The notes: generated from the sequence alone by a model not told the origin. A stretch of DNA of 64,000 nucleotides from Taeniopygia guttata (GCF_048771995.1 NC_133026.1:150621001-150685000), one strand, 5' to 3'; shown: positions 10,720 to 23,421, numbered from the stretch's first letter. A program made the numbers and translations.

Positions 10720-10756
10720 TTTTATGCTGGTCTGGAGGGGTGGGGCAACGTTTCCC
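10720..10756 (-). promoter_or_regulatory. Keratin gene 4 core promoter
   Basis: CATAAAA at 10720-10726; the upstream dyad is degenerate (gggcaacgtttccc), so this promoter lacks the perfect palindrome of gene 3. Confidence 0.75.
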
Positions 10757-12719
10757 ATGGCCTTGGGGCAATTTTTAGGCAGCGCCTCTTTGCTGACCCA
10801 GCCTGGTGAGTGATGAGGTGGGAATTGTTTTTCTCACCACATTTCTTCAATTCCATGTCCCCTCCTTCATTCTGCGTCTCCATCTGACCTTGGCATCAGC
10901 TTTTAAATGCGAGTAATACAGACCAGAATTTGATGATGGTGTTGTTTTTCAGGGAGGGCTGACAACAGGACCAAAGCTTTGGACAGTGAGGTATCATCCA
11001 TGAAGTCACTCCAAACACTGGTGTGCTGTGGTTTGTGGCCGTCTTGTGAAGATGGGCCCCGTTCCCTCCCATGTTTGTTAGGCTGCTCTGGGATATACAG
11101 GTGTACTTGGGGTGACAGATCTGGTCCTTTCGTCATGTTTTCTCCCTCTCCTCCTTGGCTCCATGTCTTTAGGCCTGTCTCTATGCCTTTCCTTTCCTTC
11201 TGGAGATGGGAAAGTGATCCCTGTGATTTAGGGAGGTCTCCCATGCTCCCCAATCTCTTGTGTTGGTTCATCTGTAGCGCTCATCTTACCTGGGCACAGG
11301 AAGGTCACACTGTGGGGTCACAGAGCTGGGCTCTTACACATGGAAAGGAAATCTGGTGAAGGAGAAGGAGAACAAGGCACATGAAGGGCAGGTGAAGGAA
11401 TGGGCGTGTTCACTTTTCAGAGAAAGGTTGTCCTTGTTGCTCTCTGGAATTAGCTGAACAGATATCATTCACACCAGTCTTGTCTCCCATTTTCCCAGCC
11501 TTTGGAGAAGAGGGAATGGAGTCAATTTGCTCTAAGGGAGGTTGAGTTAGTTATTAGGGAGAATTCCTTCACAAGTAGAGATTTCAAGCTCTGTGCATGA
11601 CTGCCCAAGGACAGTGGTGTACTCTCTATTGCTAGATGAATTTAGAAGCTATGGAGACTTGGACTTTGGCATGTTTGATGGTGACCTTACAGGAGATTGA
11701 GGAATGGTTGGACTTAAAGGAGTTTTACATTTAAATCATTTACAAATGAAACCTTTCTGAGATTGGTGGCACTCACAGATTAATTTTCCAGTTGGACTGC
11801 ATGTCAAGAGTCTTCTCCAGCTGAAGGGATTCCATGGGTGTTTGGGGGCAGCTGAGCAAGGGAGGAGAGGGTAGATGGGAGCAGCAGCAGGTGAGGGGTG
11901 AGGCAGGCCTTGGTGGTCTTGAGTTGTGGCAAGTGCCGATGGTTGAGGCCACTTGGAGGATTTCCCGTGAGGAAATGGTGCTTGCCTGAGCTGTGTGTCT
12001 GCTCTGTGCCAGTGCCTCAGCCTGGGCATGAGGGGAGAGCTGTGGCTGCTGTTGGACTCAACCCTTCTGTGAAGCCTTTGTTGGTCCTTCCTATTTTCCA
12101 CTCCCAGAGCACCCGAACAAGCCCAGGTTGCCAGAGAGTGCCGTGAGTGGCCTGAGAGTGGCTGAGAGGCTGGCCCAGAGGCTGGGGATCAGTGGCACGA
12201 AGCCCAGATGGAGTCAAGTCTCAAGGGAAGCATGTCGAGAGTTGCATCCATGAGGCCCAGCCTGTTGAAGATCCTCAGCAAGGGTGGGGTCAGTGGAGTG
12301 TGAAAGAAGGGCAGTGGAGGACCAGCAAGATCCTGAAAGGGTGGAGCAGCTTTCCTAGAGGAGAGCTGGGATTCCTAGGAGACACGGATGGATGGGGGTG
12401 TCATGAGTGTGGATAAATCCCTGGTGGCAAAGGATGAATCCAGGGAGCCCGGCTGTTCTCAGCAGTGGAGGAGGAGGGGGTAGATAAGAAATGGAAATGA
12501 ATGCCATTCTATAGGCAGAGAAGGCAAGAACTTTTCATTTGTGAGTATGACCAGAAAGTGAAAGTGGTGATGGGATATGGGAGACCCCATCTGATGTCCT
12601 GGGAGATCCAAAACTGAGCTGTCCATTGTGCTGGGAATCCGGCCATTGCTGACTCTGCTTGATCAGTGGGGTGGAAGCACTTGCACTCTGGAGTTTGTGT
12701 CAAAGGCAATGATGTTATT

Positions 12720-12758
<39 letters not shown>

Positions 12759-13096
12759 TGGTGGAGTTTCAAGCGTCTTGCTGGGAAGAGATTTTGCCAA
12801 GTGTGTTCTGGCTGGAGTGACGCTTCCAGTTTTATGCTGTGGAGGGGATTGGGTCAAATGCTTTGGTGTATCAGGATGGGTACTTTTGTCGCATTTTAGG
12901 CGGTGTTTCCCTCCATCCCTGCTTCCCACAACAGTCTTGGTTATTCCTCGTGGAGAGGAATTTCCTAAGAAAGGTTTTGTTGCCCTTTTCCATCCATCCC
13001 AATGGCCTGTTCATTTCAAGAAATGTGCCGGATGAGGGTGTGAGTGCACTGGAAATCAAAAGAACGGAGTCATTTGAGGCTTTGATGCAAGAGAAC
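10757..13096. repeat. Array spacer 4, junction of the 9.29 kb copies
   Basis: CR1-a about 11346-11766, GC-rich stretch to 12182, CR1-b about 12183-12674, poly-T of 36 at 12722-12757. The junction between the two 9.29 kb copies lies at about 12168-12220, at the left edge of CR1-b. No gene. Confidence 0.75.
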
Positions 13097-13248
13097 TTTA
13101 TTGAGGCAAAAGACGGAAAAGACAAAGGAAGCAAGTGGAAAGGATTGTGTAGGGGGCAAGAAGGGCAACCATCAGCTGAGGTGCTCTGCTGGCAGGTTCT
13201 GTTGCCTGAGGATCAAATTTCCTGTATCAGGAGCAGTGCTGAGGGCCC

Positions 13249-13560
13249 TTAGCAGATGTAGCCACCCCTCCTGCCATAGCAGCCCAGGCCTCCCAGCCCG
13301 TAGCCAAGGCCAAAGCCAAATCCACCAGAGATGGGCTGTCCCTGGGCGTTGAGTTCACTGCCCAGAGCAGCCGAGGAGGTGGATCCGACGGCGGTGTTCT
13401 GGGGGAAGGAGGTCATGATGGGTCCTGGCAGGGTGACCAGCACAGGAGAAGGGTTGATGATGACGCGGGAATCCTGGCATTGCAGGGCACAGGGCTCATT
13501 GCAGCTGTTGGCCAGCGGGGTGGGTCCACAGGTGGATCCGCTGCGGGTGTTGCAGGCCAT
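13249..13560 (-). CDS. Feather beta-keratin gene 5 (103 aa)
   Basis: Copy of gene 2 at +9,288 bp, including the Cys7-to-Ser change. Intron 13581-13773, polyadenylation signal 13097-13102. Because gene, intron and both flanks match gene 2, whether this is a separate locus depends on whether the 9.29 kb duplication is real. Confidence 0.92.
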   Translation of the reverse strand: MACNTRSGSTCGPTPLANSCNEPCALQCQDSRVIINPSPVLVTLPGPIMTSFPQNTAVGSTSSAALGSELNAQGQPISGGFGFGLGYGLGGLGCYGRRGGYIC

Positions 13561-13838
13561 GGCTGTGGTGTGGAGGGTGCCTGGAAGAGAATGGGTGAGA
13601 TAGGAACAGGGGTGTGGAGTTTTGAGGGGCAGTGATGCAGGAGGGCGAGGGAAAGTGTGCAGGTTGTTGTGGGGCTGTGGGGAGGCGTGAGGGCTGCTCA
13701 GGCTGAGGCCGAGCTGGCTGGAAGAGAGGGGCCAGGGGTGCAGAAGCAGGAGGGTCAGGGGATTTAGGCTCACCTGGTTGCTGGCAGGAGCAGAAGGCTT
13801 CAGGAGAAGTGTGTGAGGGAGAGCGGCTCTGGCCTGGT

Positions 13839-13876
13839 TTTTATGCTGGTCTGGAGGGGTGGGACAGCCTTATCCC
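13839..13876 (-). promoter_or_regulatory. Keratin gene 5 core promoter
   Basis: CATAAAA at 13839-13845 with the same one-arm-imperfect dyad as gene 2. Confidence 0.75.
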
Positions 13877-16195
13877 GTGGCCTTGGGGCATTTTGTGGCA
13901 GCACCTCTTTGCTGACCCAGCCTGGTGAGTGATGAGGTGGGAATTGCTTTCCTCGACATATTTCTTCAGTTCCATGTCCTGTCCTTGATTCTGCGTCTCC
14001 ATCTGACCTTGGCAGCAGATTGTAAATGTTAGTAATGAAGACCAGAATTTGATGATGATGTTGTTGGTTTTCAGGGACGGCTGACAACATGACCAAAGCT
14101 TTGGACAGTGAGGTGTCATCCATGAAGTCACTCTACAACACTGGTGTGCTGTGGTTTGCGGCCGTCTTGTGAAGACGGGCCCCGTTCCCTCACATGTTCT
14201 GTTAGGATGGTCTGGGATATGCAGCTGTGCTTGGGGTGACAGATCTGGTCCTTTCATCATGTTTTCTCCCTCCCCTCTTTTGCTCCATGTCTGTAGTCTT
14301 GTCTCAATGCCTCTCCTTTCCTCCTGGAGATGGGAAAGTGATCCCTGTGATTTAGGGAGGTCTCCCATGCTCCCCAAACTCTTGTGTTGGTTCATCTGTA
14401 GCGCTCATCTTACCTGGGCACAGGAAGGTCACACTGTGGGGTCACAGAGCTGGGCTCTTACACATGGAAAGGAAATCTGGTGAAGGATAGGGAGAACAAG
14501 GCACACGAGGGGCAGGTGAAGGAATGGGCGTGTTCAATTTTCAGAGAAAGGTTGTCCTTGTTGCCCTCTGGAGTTAGCTGAACAGAAATCATTCACATCA
14601 GTCTTGTCTCCGCTTTTCCCCAGCCTTTAGAGATAATGCAATGGAGTCAATTTGCTCTAAGGGAGGTTGAGTTAGGTATTAGGGAGAATTTATTCACAAG
14701 TAGAGTTTTCAAGCTCTGTGCATGACTGCCCAAGGACAGTGGTGTAGTCTCCATTGCTAGATGAATTTAGAAGCCATGGAGATTTAAACTTTGGCATGTT
14801 TCATGTTAACCTTACAAGAGATGGAGGAATGGATGGACTTGATGCAGTTTTACATGTAAGTCTTCTACAACTGAAACATTTCTGAGATTGTTGGCACTCA
14901 CAGATTTCTTTTCCAGTTGGACTGCATGTCAAGAGTCTTTTCCAACTGAAGGGATTCCATGGGTGTTGGGGGCAGCTGAGAAAGGGAGGAGAGAGTAGAT
15001 GGGAGCAGCAGCAGGTGAGGGGTGAGGCAGGCCTTGGTGGTCTTGAGTTGTGGCAAGTGCCGATGGGTGAGGCCACTTGGAGGATTTTCCTTGAGGAAAT
15101 GGTGCTTGGCTGAGCTGTGTGCCTGCTCTGTGTGGGTGCCTCAGCCTGGGCATGAGGGGAGAGCTGTGGCTGCTGTTGGACACAACCCTTTTGTGAAGCC
15201 TTTGAAGCTCCTTCCCATTCTCCACTCCCAGAGCACCTGAACAAGCCCAGGTTGCCAGAGAGTGCCGTGAGTGGCCTGAGAGTGGCTGAGAGGCTGGCCC
15301 AGAGGCTGGGGATCAGTGGCACGAAGCCCAGATGGAGTCAAGTCTCAAGGGAAGCATGTGGAGAGTTGCATCCATGAGGCCCAGCCTGTTGAAGATCCTC
15401 AGCAAGGGTGGGGGCAGTGGAGTGTGAAAGAAGGGCAGTGGAGGACGAGCAAGATCCTGAAAGGGTGGAGCAGCTTTCCTAGAGGAGAGGTGGGATTCCC
15501 AGGAGACACAGATGGATGGGGGTGTCATGATTGTGGATAAATCCCTGTTGGCAAAGGATGAATTGAAGGAGCCCGGCTGTTCTCAGCAGTGGAGGAGGAG
15601 GGGGCAGGGCAGAAATGGAAATGGATGCATTTCTATGGGCAGAGAAGGCAAGAACTTTTAATTTGTGAGTGTGCCCAAAAAGTGAAGGCGGTGATGGGAT
15701 CTGGGAGACGCCATCAGATGTCCTGGGAGATCCAAAACTGAGCTGTCCATTGTGCTGGGAATCCAGTTCTTGCTGACTCTGCTTGATCAGTGGGGTGGAA
15801 GCACTTGCACTCTAGAGTTTGTGTCAAAGGCAATGATGTTATTTCTTTTTTTTTGTGGTGGAGTTTCAAGTGTCTTGCTGGGAAGAGATTTTGCCAAGTG
15901 TGTTCTGGCATGGAGTGACTCTTCCAGTTTTATGCTCAATAGAGGATTGGGTCAAATGCTTTGGTGTATCAGGATGGGGGCTTGTGTCACATTTTAGGCG
16001 GTGTTTCCCTCCATCCCTGCTTCCCATAACAGTCTTGGTTGTTCCTCGTGGAGAGCAATTTTGTAAGAAAGGTTTAGTTGCCTTTTTCCATCCACCCCAA
16101 TGGCCTGTTCATTGCAAGAAATGTGTCGGATGAGGGTGTGAGTGCATTAGAATTCAAAACCAACAGAGTCATCTGAGGCTTTGATGCAAGAGAAT
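13877..16195. repeat. Array spacer 5
   Basis: Duplicate of spacer 2: CR1-a about 14471-14890, CR1-b about 15306-15798, 9-T tract near 15847. No gene. Confidence 0.75.
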
Positions 16196-16347
16196 TTTAT
16201 TGAGGCAAAAGATGGAAAAGACAAAAGAAACAAGAGGAAAGGATCATGGAGGGGGTAAGAAGGGCAACGATCAGCCGAAGTGCTTTGCTTGCAGGTTCTG
16301 TTGCCTGAGGATCAAATTTCCTGTGTCAGGAGTGGTGCTGAGGGCCC

Positions 16348-16659
16348 TTAGCAGATGTAGCCACCCCTCCTGCCATAGCAGCCCAGACCTCCCAGCCCAT
16401 AGCCAAGGCCAAAGCCAAATCCACCAGAGATGGGCTGTCCCTGGGCGTTGAGTTCACTGCCCAGAGCAGCCGAGGAGGTGGATCCGACGGCGGTGTTCTG
16501 GGGGAAGGAGGTCATGATGGGTCCTGGCAGGGTGACCAGCACAGGGGAAGGGTTGATGATGACGCGGGAATCCTGGCATTGCAGGGCACAGGGCTCGTTG
16601 CAGCTGTTGGCCAGCGGGGTGGGTCCGCAGGTGGATCCGCAGCGGGTGTTGCAGGCCAT
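16348..16659 (-). CDS. Feather beta-keratin gene 6 (103 aa)
   Basis: Copy of gene 3 at +9,288 bp with identical predicted protein. Intron 16680-16868, polyadenylation signal 16196-16201. Confidence 0.93.
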   Translation of the reverse strand: MACNTRCGSTCGPTPLANSCNEPCALQCQDSRVIINPSPVLVTLPGPIMTSFPQNTAVGSTSSAALGSELNAQGQPISGGFGFGLGYGLGGLGCYGRRGGYIC

Positions 16660-16933
16660 GGGTGTGGAGTGGAGGGTGCCTGGAAGAGAGGGAAAAAGGT
16701 AGGACAGGGATGTGGGAAAATGGGGGGCAAAAATGCAGGAGGGTGATGGAGTGTGGAGGTGTTGTGGGGCTTTGGGGAGGTGTGAGGTCTGCTGAAGCTG
16801 GTGCTGAGCCAGCTGGAAGAGAGGGGCCAGGGGTTCAGAAGCAGGTGGATCAGGGGATTGAGGCTCACCTGGTTGTTGGCAGGAGCAGAAGGCTTCAGGA
16901 GAAGTGTGTGAGGGAGAGAGGCTCTGGGCTGGC

Positions 16934-16971
16934 TTTTATGCTGGTCTGGCGGGGTGGGACAGCCTTGTCCC
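16934..16971 (-). promoter_or_regulatory. Keratin gene 6 core promoter
   Basis: CATAAAA at 16934-16940; perfect dyad at 16956-16971, as in gene 3. Confidence 0.78.
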
Positions 16972-19257
16972 ATGGCCTTTGGGCATTTTGCGGGCAGCAC
17001 CTCTTTGCTGACCAAGCTCGGTCAGTGGTGAGGTGCGAATTGTTTTCCTCGCCATATTTCTGCAATTCCATGACCTGTCCTTGATTCTGTGTCTCCATCT
17101 GACCTCGGCGGCAGCTTTTAAATGCGAGTACTACAGACCAGAATTTGATGATGATGTTGTTGTTTTTCAGGGAGGACTGACAACATGACCAAAGCTTTGG
17201 ACAGTGAGGTGTCATCCATGAAGTCACTCCACACACTGGTGTGCTGTGGTTTGTGGCCGTCTTGTGAAGACGGGCCCCGTTCCCTCCCATGTCTGTTAGG
17301 CTGGTCTGGGATATGCAGGTGTGCTTGGGGTGACAGATCTGGTCCTTTCATCATGTTTTGTCCCTCCCATCCTTGGCTCCATATCTGTAGTCTTGTCTCT
17401 ATGCCTCTCCTTTCCTCCAGGAGATGGGAAAGTGATCCCTGTGATTTAGGGAGGTCTCCCATGCTCCCCAAACTGTTGTGTTGGTTCATCTGTAGCGCTC
17501 GTCTTACCTGGGCACAGGAAGGTCACACTGTGGGGTCATAGAGCTGGGCTCTTAGACATGGAAAGGAAATCTGGTGAAGGATAGGGAGAACAAGGCACAT
17601 GAGGGGCAGGTGAAGGATGGGTGTGTTCAATTTTCATAGAAAGGTTGTCCTTGTTGCCCTCTGGAGTTAGCTGAACAGAAATCATTCACATCAGTCTTGT
17701 CTCTCTTTTCCCCAGCCTTTAGAGAAGAGGGAACGGAGTCAATTTCCTCTAAGGGAGGTTGAGTTAGGTATTAGGGAGAATTCCTTCACAGGTAGAGTTT
17801 TCAAGCTCTGTGCATGACTGCCCAAGGACAGTGGTGTAGTCTCTATTGTTAGATGAATTTAGAAGCCATGGAAATTTGGACTTTGGCATGTTTGATGGTG
17901 ACATTACAGGAGATGGAGGAATGGTTGGGCTTGATGCCATTTTACATTTAAGCATTCTACAAATGAAATATTTCTGAGATTGGTGGCACTCACAGATTTG
18001 TTTTCCAGTTGGACTGAGTGTCAAGAGTCTTCTCCAGCTGAAGGGATTCCATGGGTGTTGGGGCAGCTAAACAAGGGAGGAGAGGGTAGATGGGAGCAGC
18101 AGCAGGTGAGGGGTGAGGCAGGCCTTGGTGGTCTTGAGTTGTGGCAAGTGCCGATGGGTGAGGCCACTTGGAGGATTTGCCTTGAGGAAATGGTGCTTGG
18201 CTGAGCTGTGTGTCTGCTCTGTGCCCCTCAGCCTGGGCATGAGGGGAGAGCCTTGGCTGCTGTGGGACACAACCCTTTTGTGAAGCCTTTGAGGCTCCTT
18301 CCCATTCTCCACTCCCAGAGCACCCGAACAAGCCCAGGTTGCCAGAGAGTGCCGTGAGTGGCCTGAGAGTGGCTGAGAGGCTGGCCCAGAGGCTGGGGAT
18401 CAGTGGACGAAGCCCAGATGGAGTCAAGTCTCAAGGGAAGCATGTCGAGAGTTGCATCCATGAGGCCCAGGCTGTTGACGATCCTCAGCAAGGGTGGGGG
18501 CAGTGGAGTGTGAAAGAAGGGCAGTGGAGGACCAGCAAGATCCTGAAAGGGTGGAGCAGCTTTCCTAGAGGAGAGCTGGGATTCCCAGGAGACAAGGATG
18601 GATGGGGGTGCCATGAGTGTGGATAAATCCCTGGTGACAAAGGATGAATCCAGGGAGCCCGGCTGTGCTCAGCAGGGGAGGAGAAGGGGGAAGGACACAA
18701 ATGGAAATGGATGCAATTCTCTGGGCGGAGAAGGCAAGAACTTTTCATTGTGATAGATGTAAGAAAGTGAAAGCGGTGATGGGATCTGGGAGGTGCCATC
18801 TGATGTCCTGGGAGATCCAAAACTGAGCTGTCCATTGTGCTGGGAATCTGGCTCTTGCTGACTCTGCTTGATCAGTGGCGTGGAAGGACTTGCACTCTGG
18901 AGTTTGTGTCAAAAGCAATGACTTTTTTTTTTTTTTTTTTTGTGGTGGAGTTTCAAGTGTCTTGCTGGGAAGAGATTTTACCAAGTGTTTGCTGTACTCT
19001 GGAGGGGATTGGGTAAAATTCTTTGGTGTATCAGGATGGGGGCTTGTGTCGCATTTTAGGCGGTGTTTCCCTCCATCCCTGCTTCCCACAACAGTCTCAG
19101 TAGTTTCTGGTGGTGACCGACTTGCTAATAAAGGTTTTGTTGCTCTTTTCCATCCACCCCAATATCCTGTTCCTTGCAAGAAATGTGCCCGATGAGGGTG
19201 TGAGAGCATTGGAATTCAAAAGTAACAGAGTCATCTGAGGCTTTGATGCAAGAGAAC
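16972..19257. repeat. Array spacer 6
   Basis: Duplicate of spacer 3: CR1-a about 17565-17984, CR1-b about 18395-18884, 19-T tract at 18923-18941. No gene. Confidence 0.75.
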
Positions 19258-19409
19258 TTTATTGAGGCAAAAGATTGAAAAGACAAAGGAAGCAAGTGGA
19301 AAGGATCATCTAGGGGGCAAGAAGGGCAACGATCAGCTGAGGTGCTTTGCTTGCACGTTCTGTTGCCTGAGAATCAAATTTCCTGTGTCAGGAGTGGTGC
19401 TGAGGGCCC

Positions 19410-19727
19410 TTAGCAGATGTAGCCACCCCTTCTGCCATAGCAGCCCAGGCCTCCCAGGCCGTAGCCATAGCCCAGGCCAAAGCCAAATCCACCAGAGATG
19501 GGCTGTCCCTGGGCGTTGAGTTCACTGCCCAGAGCAGCCGAGGAGGTGGATCCGACGGCGGTGTTCTGGGGGAAGGAGGTCATGATGGGTCCTGGCAGGG
19601 TGACCAGCACAGGGGAAGGGTTGATGATGACGTGGGAATCCTGGCATTGCAGGGCACAGGGCTCGTTGCAGCTGTTGGCCAGCGGGGTGGGTCCGCAGGT
19701 GGATCCGCAGCGGGTGTTGCAGGCCAT
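19410..19727 (-). CDS. Feather beta-keratin gene 7 (105 aa)
   Basis: Copy of gene 4 at +9,288 bp (His32, longer tail). Intron 19748-19942, polyadenylation signal 19258-19263. Last gene of block B. Confidence 0.93.
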   Translation of the reverse strand: MACNTRCGSTCGPTPLANSCNEPCALQCQDSHVIINPSPVLVTLPGPIMTSFPQNTAVGSTSSAALGSELNAQGQPISGGFGFGLGYGYGLGGLGCYGRRGGYIC

Positions 19728-20007
19728 GGGTGTGGTGTGGAGGGTAGCTGGAAGAGAATGGGCGAGGTAGGACAGAGGTGTGGGGTTGTGAGGGGCAGCA
19801 ATGCAGGAGGGCAAGGGAAAGTGTGCAGGTTGTTGTGGGGCTGTGGGGAGGTGTGAGGGCAGCTGAGGCCTGGGCTGAGCTGGCTGGAAGAGAGGGGCCA
19901 GGAGAAGAGCAGGAGCAGGAGGGTCAAGGGAATGAGGCTCACCTTGTTCTCAGCAGGAGCAGAAGGCTTCAGGAGAATTGTGTGAGGGTGAGAGGCTCTG
20001 GCCTGGC

Positions 20008-20044
20008 TTTTATGCTGGTCTGGAGGGGTGGGGCAACGTTTCCC
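20008..20044 (-). promoter_or_regulatory. Keratin gene 7 core promoter
   Basis: CATAAAA at 20008-20014 with the degenerate upstream dyad seen at gene 4. Confidence 0.75.
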
Positions 20045-22669
20045 ATGGCCTTGGGGCAATTTTTAGGCAGCGCCTCTTTGCTGACCCAGCCTGGTGAGTG
20101 ATGAGGTGGGAATTGTTTTTCTCACCACATTTCTTCAATTCCATGTCCCCTCCTTCATTCTGCGTCTCCATCTGACCTTGGCATCAGCTTTTAAATGCGA
20201 GTAATACAGACCAGAATTTGATGATGGTGTTGTTTTTCAGGGAGGGCTGACAACAGGACCAAAGCTTTGGACAGTGAGGTATCATCCATGAAGTCACTCC
20301 AAACACTGGTGTGCTGTGGTTTGTGGCCGTCTTGTGAAGATGGGCCCCGTTCCCTCCCATGTTTGTTAGGCTGCTCTGGGATATACAGGTGTACTTGGGG
20401 TGACAGATCTGGTCCTTTCGTCATGTTTTCTCCCTCTCCTCCTTGGCTCCATGTCTTTAGGCCTGTCTCTATGCCTTTCCTTTCCTTCTGGAGATGGGAA
20501 AGTGATCCCTGTGATTTAGGGAGGTCTCCCATGCTCCCCAATCTCTTGTGTTGGTTCATCTGTAGCGCTCATCTTACCTGGGCACAGGAAGGTCACACTG
20601 TGGGGTCACAGAGCTGGGCTCTTACACATGGAAAGGAAATCTGGTGAAGGAGAAGGAGAACAAGGCACATGAAGGGCAGGTGAAGGAATGGGCGTGTTCA
20701 CTTTTCAGAGAAAGGTTGTCCTTGTTGCTCTCTGGAATTAGCTGAACAGATATCATTCACACCAGTCTTGTCTCCCATTTTCCCAGCCTTTGGAGAAGAG
20801 GGAATGGAGTCAATTTGCTCTAAGGGAGGTTGAGTTAGTTATTAGGGAGAATTCCTTCACAAGTAGAGATTTCAAGCTCTGTGCATGACTGCCCAAGGAC
20901 AGTGGTGTACTCTCTATTGCTAGATGAATTTAGAAGCTATGGAGACTTGGACTTTGGCATGTTTGATGGTGACCTTACAGGAGATTGAGGAATGGTTGGA
21001 CTTAAAGGAGTTTTACATTTAAATCATTTACAAATGAAACCTTTCTGAGATTGGTGGCACTCACAGATTAATTTTCCAGTTGGACTGCATGTCAAGAGTC
21101 TTCTCCAGCTGAAGGGATTCCATGGGTGTTTGGGGGCAGCTGAGCAAGGGAGGAGAGGGTAGATGGGAGCAGCAGCAGGTGAGGGGTGAGGCAGGCCTTG
21201 GTGGTCTTGAGTTGTGGCAAGTGCCGATGGTTGAGGCCACTTGGAGGATTTCCCGTGAGGAAATGGTGCTTGCCTGAGCTGTGTGTCTGCTCTGTGCCAG
21301 TGCCTCAGCCTGGGCATGAGGGGAGAGCTGTGGCTGCTGTTGGACTCAACCCTTCTGTGAAGCCTTTGTTGGTCCTTCCTATTTTCCACTCCCAGAGCAC
21401 CCGAACAAGCCCAGGTTGCCAGAGAGTGCCGTGAGTGGCCTGAGAGTGGCTGAGAGGCTGGCCCAGAGGCTGGGGATCAGTGGCACGAAGCCCAGATGGA
21501 GTCAAGTTTCAAGGGAAGCATGTCGAGAGTTGCATCCATGAGGCCCAGCCTGTTGAAGATCCTCAGCAAGGGTGGGGGCAGTGGAGTGTGAAAGAAGGGC
21601 AGTGGAGGACCAGGAAGATCCTGAAAGTGTGGAGCATCTTTCCTAGAGGAGAGCTGGGATTCCCAGGAGACAAGGATGGATGGGGGTGTCATGAGTGTGG
21701 ATAAATCCCTGGTGGCAAAGGATGAATCCAGGGGGCCCGGCTGTTCTCAGCAGCGAAGGAGGAGGGAGAAGAGCACAAATGGAAATGGATTTAATTCTAT
21801 GGGCAGAGAAGGCAAGAACTTTTCATTGTTAATGTGACCAGAAAATGAATGAGGTAATGGGATCTGGGAGGCGTAATCTGATGTCCTGGGAGATTCAAAA
21901 CTGAGCTGTCCATTGTGCTGGGAATCCGGCTCTTGTTGACACTGCTTGATCAGTGGGGTGGAAGCACTTGCACTCTAGAGTTTGTGTCAAAGGCAATGAT
22001 GTTATTTCTTTTTTGTTGTGGTGGAGTTTCAAGTGTCTTGGTGGGAAGAGATTTTGGCAAGTGTGTTCTGGCCTGGAGTGACTCTTCCAGTTTTATGCTC
22101 AGGAGAGGATTGGGTCAAATGCTTTGGTGTATCAGGATGGGAGCTTGTGTCACATTTTAGGCAGTGTTTCCCTCCGTCCCTGCTTCCCACAGCAGTCTTG
22201 GTAGTTCCTGGTGGTGACCAATTTTCAAAGAAAGGTTTTGTTGCTCTTTTCCATCAACCCCAATGGCCTGTTCATTGCAAGAAATGTGCCAGATGAGGGT
22301 GTGTGTTGCAGCATTTTTGAGAAAAAGAGGGCATGAATTGTGAAAGTTGAGCTACTCCAGGCTAGGCCTCAGATTGAGGCCTGGTGGGGCCTTCAGGCCT
22401 CTGACGCAGTTAAAAATTCAGAGTTGTGGCGCAGATAGAAAATGTCTTAAGGTACTGTGGGGACCACGGGGTGTGAACTAGTATAGGTTTTATGGTGTAC
22501 AGTGTAGGCCGTTTTAAGGAAAAGGTAAACAATGTTAGCCTACCAATCAGAGTGTCTTTGTTTCTGTAAACTATGTAGAAGCATATATAAACTACCGCCT
22601 GATTTTGAGGTGTGAGTGCATTGGAATTCAAAAGGAGCGGAGTCATCTGAGGCTTTGATGCAAGAGAAC
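20045..22669. repeat. Array spacer 7 with an inserted element
   Basis: CR1-a about 20634-21054, CR1-b about 21471-21961, then the gene 8 3' flank interrupted by a 305-bp insert (22304-22608). Unit length is 3,412 bp because of it. The copy-B boundary falls at the left edge of CR1-b. No host gene. Confidence 0.75.
22304..22608 (+). mobile_element. LTR-like insert with 6-bp target duplication
   Basis: AT-richer sequence absent from all other units, flanked by the direct repeat ggtgtg (22298-22303 and 22609-22614). It begins TGTTGC and has a TATA-like catatataaac near its right end, which fits the U3 part of an avian endogenous-retrovirus LTR; the rest of an LTR is not recognised, so it looks incomplete. 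A 6-bp duplication fits several ERV groups. Family not determined. It post-dates expansion of this unit, so it is comparatively young. Confidence 0.5.
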
Positions 22670-22821
22670 TTTATTGAGGCAAAAGATGGAAAAGACAAAA
22701 GAAACAAGTGGAAAGGATTGTGTAAGGGGCAAGAAGGGCAATGATCAGCCAAGGTGCATTGCTTGCAGGTTCTGTTTCCTGAGGATCAAGTTTCCTGTGT
22801 CAGGAGTGGTGCTGAGGGCCC

Positions 22822-23139
22822 TTAGCAGATGTAGCCACCCCTCCTGCCATAGCAGCCCAGGCCTCCCAGGCCGTAGCCATAGCCCAGGCCAAAGCCAAAT
22901 CCACCAGAGATGGGCTGTCCCTGGGCATTGAGCTCGCTACCGACAGCAGCCGAGGAGGTGGATCCGACGGCAGTGTTCTGGGGGAAGGAGGTCATGATGG
23001 GTCCTGGCAGGGTGACCAGCACAGGGGAAGGGTTGATGATGACGCGGGAATCCTGGCATTGCAGGGCACAGGGCTCGTTGCAGCTGTTGGCCAGCGGGGT
23101 GGGTCCGCAGGTGGATCCGCAGCGGGTGTTGCAGGCCAT
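22822..23139 (-). CDS. Feather beta-keratin gene 8 (105 aa)
   Basis: Core-subfamily head (GSTC) and longer tail, but Leu66 is Val with several neighbouring base changes (gagctcgctaccgacagcag on the plus strand), the state of the second subfamily and of gene 13. This looks like a short conversion tract. Intron 23160-23356, polyadenylation signal 22670-22675. The frame closes directly before MACN. Confidence 0.96.
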   Translation of the reverse strand: MACNTRCGSTCGPTPLANSCNEPCALQCQDSRVIINPSPVLVTLPGPIMTSFPQNTAVGSTSSAAVGSELNAQGQPISGGFGFGLGYGYGLGGLGCYGRRGGYIC

Positions 23140-23421
23140 GGGTGTGGTGTGGAGGGTGCCTGGAAGAGAATCGGTGAGGTAGGAACAGGGGTTTGGAGTT
23201 TTGAGGGGCAGTGATGCAGGAGGGCGAGGGAAAGTGTGCAGGTTGTTGTGGGGCTGTGAGGTGGTGTGAGGGGCTGCTCAGGCTGGGGCCGAGCCGTCTG
23301 GAAGAGACGGGTGAGGAGAATGGCAGGAGCAGGAGGGTCAGGGGTTTGAGGCTCACCTTGTTCTCAGCAGGAGCAGAAGGCTTCAGGAGAAGTGTGTGAG
23401 GGAGAGAGGCTCTGGCCGGGC

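Larger units (their letters stand above)
2906..12192. repeat. 9.29 kb three-gene block, copy A
   Basis: Carries genes 2, 3 and 4. Every feature recurs 9,287-9,288 bp to the right in copy B. The offset changes by one only across the poly-T tract (35 T at 3435-3469 versus 36 T at 12722-12757); I saw no other difference in the stretches compared. The left limit lies between the last mismatch upstream (about 2878) and about 2932. Confidence 0.85.
12193..21480. repeat. 9.29 kb three-gene block, copy B
   Basis: Second copy of the block with genes 5, 6 and 7. Identity with copy A ends by 21508, where the first mismatch appears (gtcaagttt versus gtcaagtct). Such identity over 9 kb including introns, CR1 relics and spacers implies either a very recent unequal exchange or a false duplication made in assembly. 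Confidence 0.85.
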
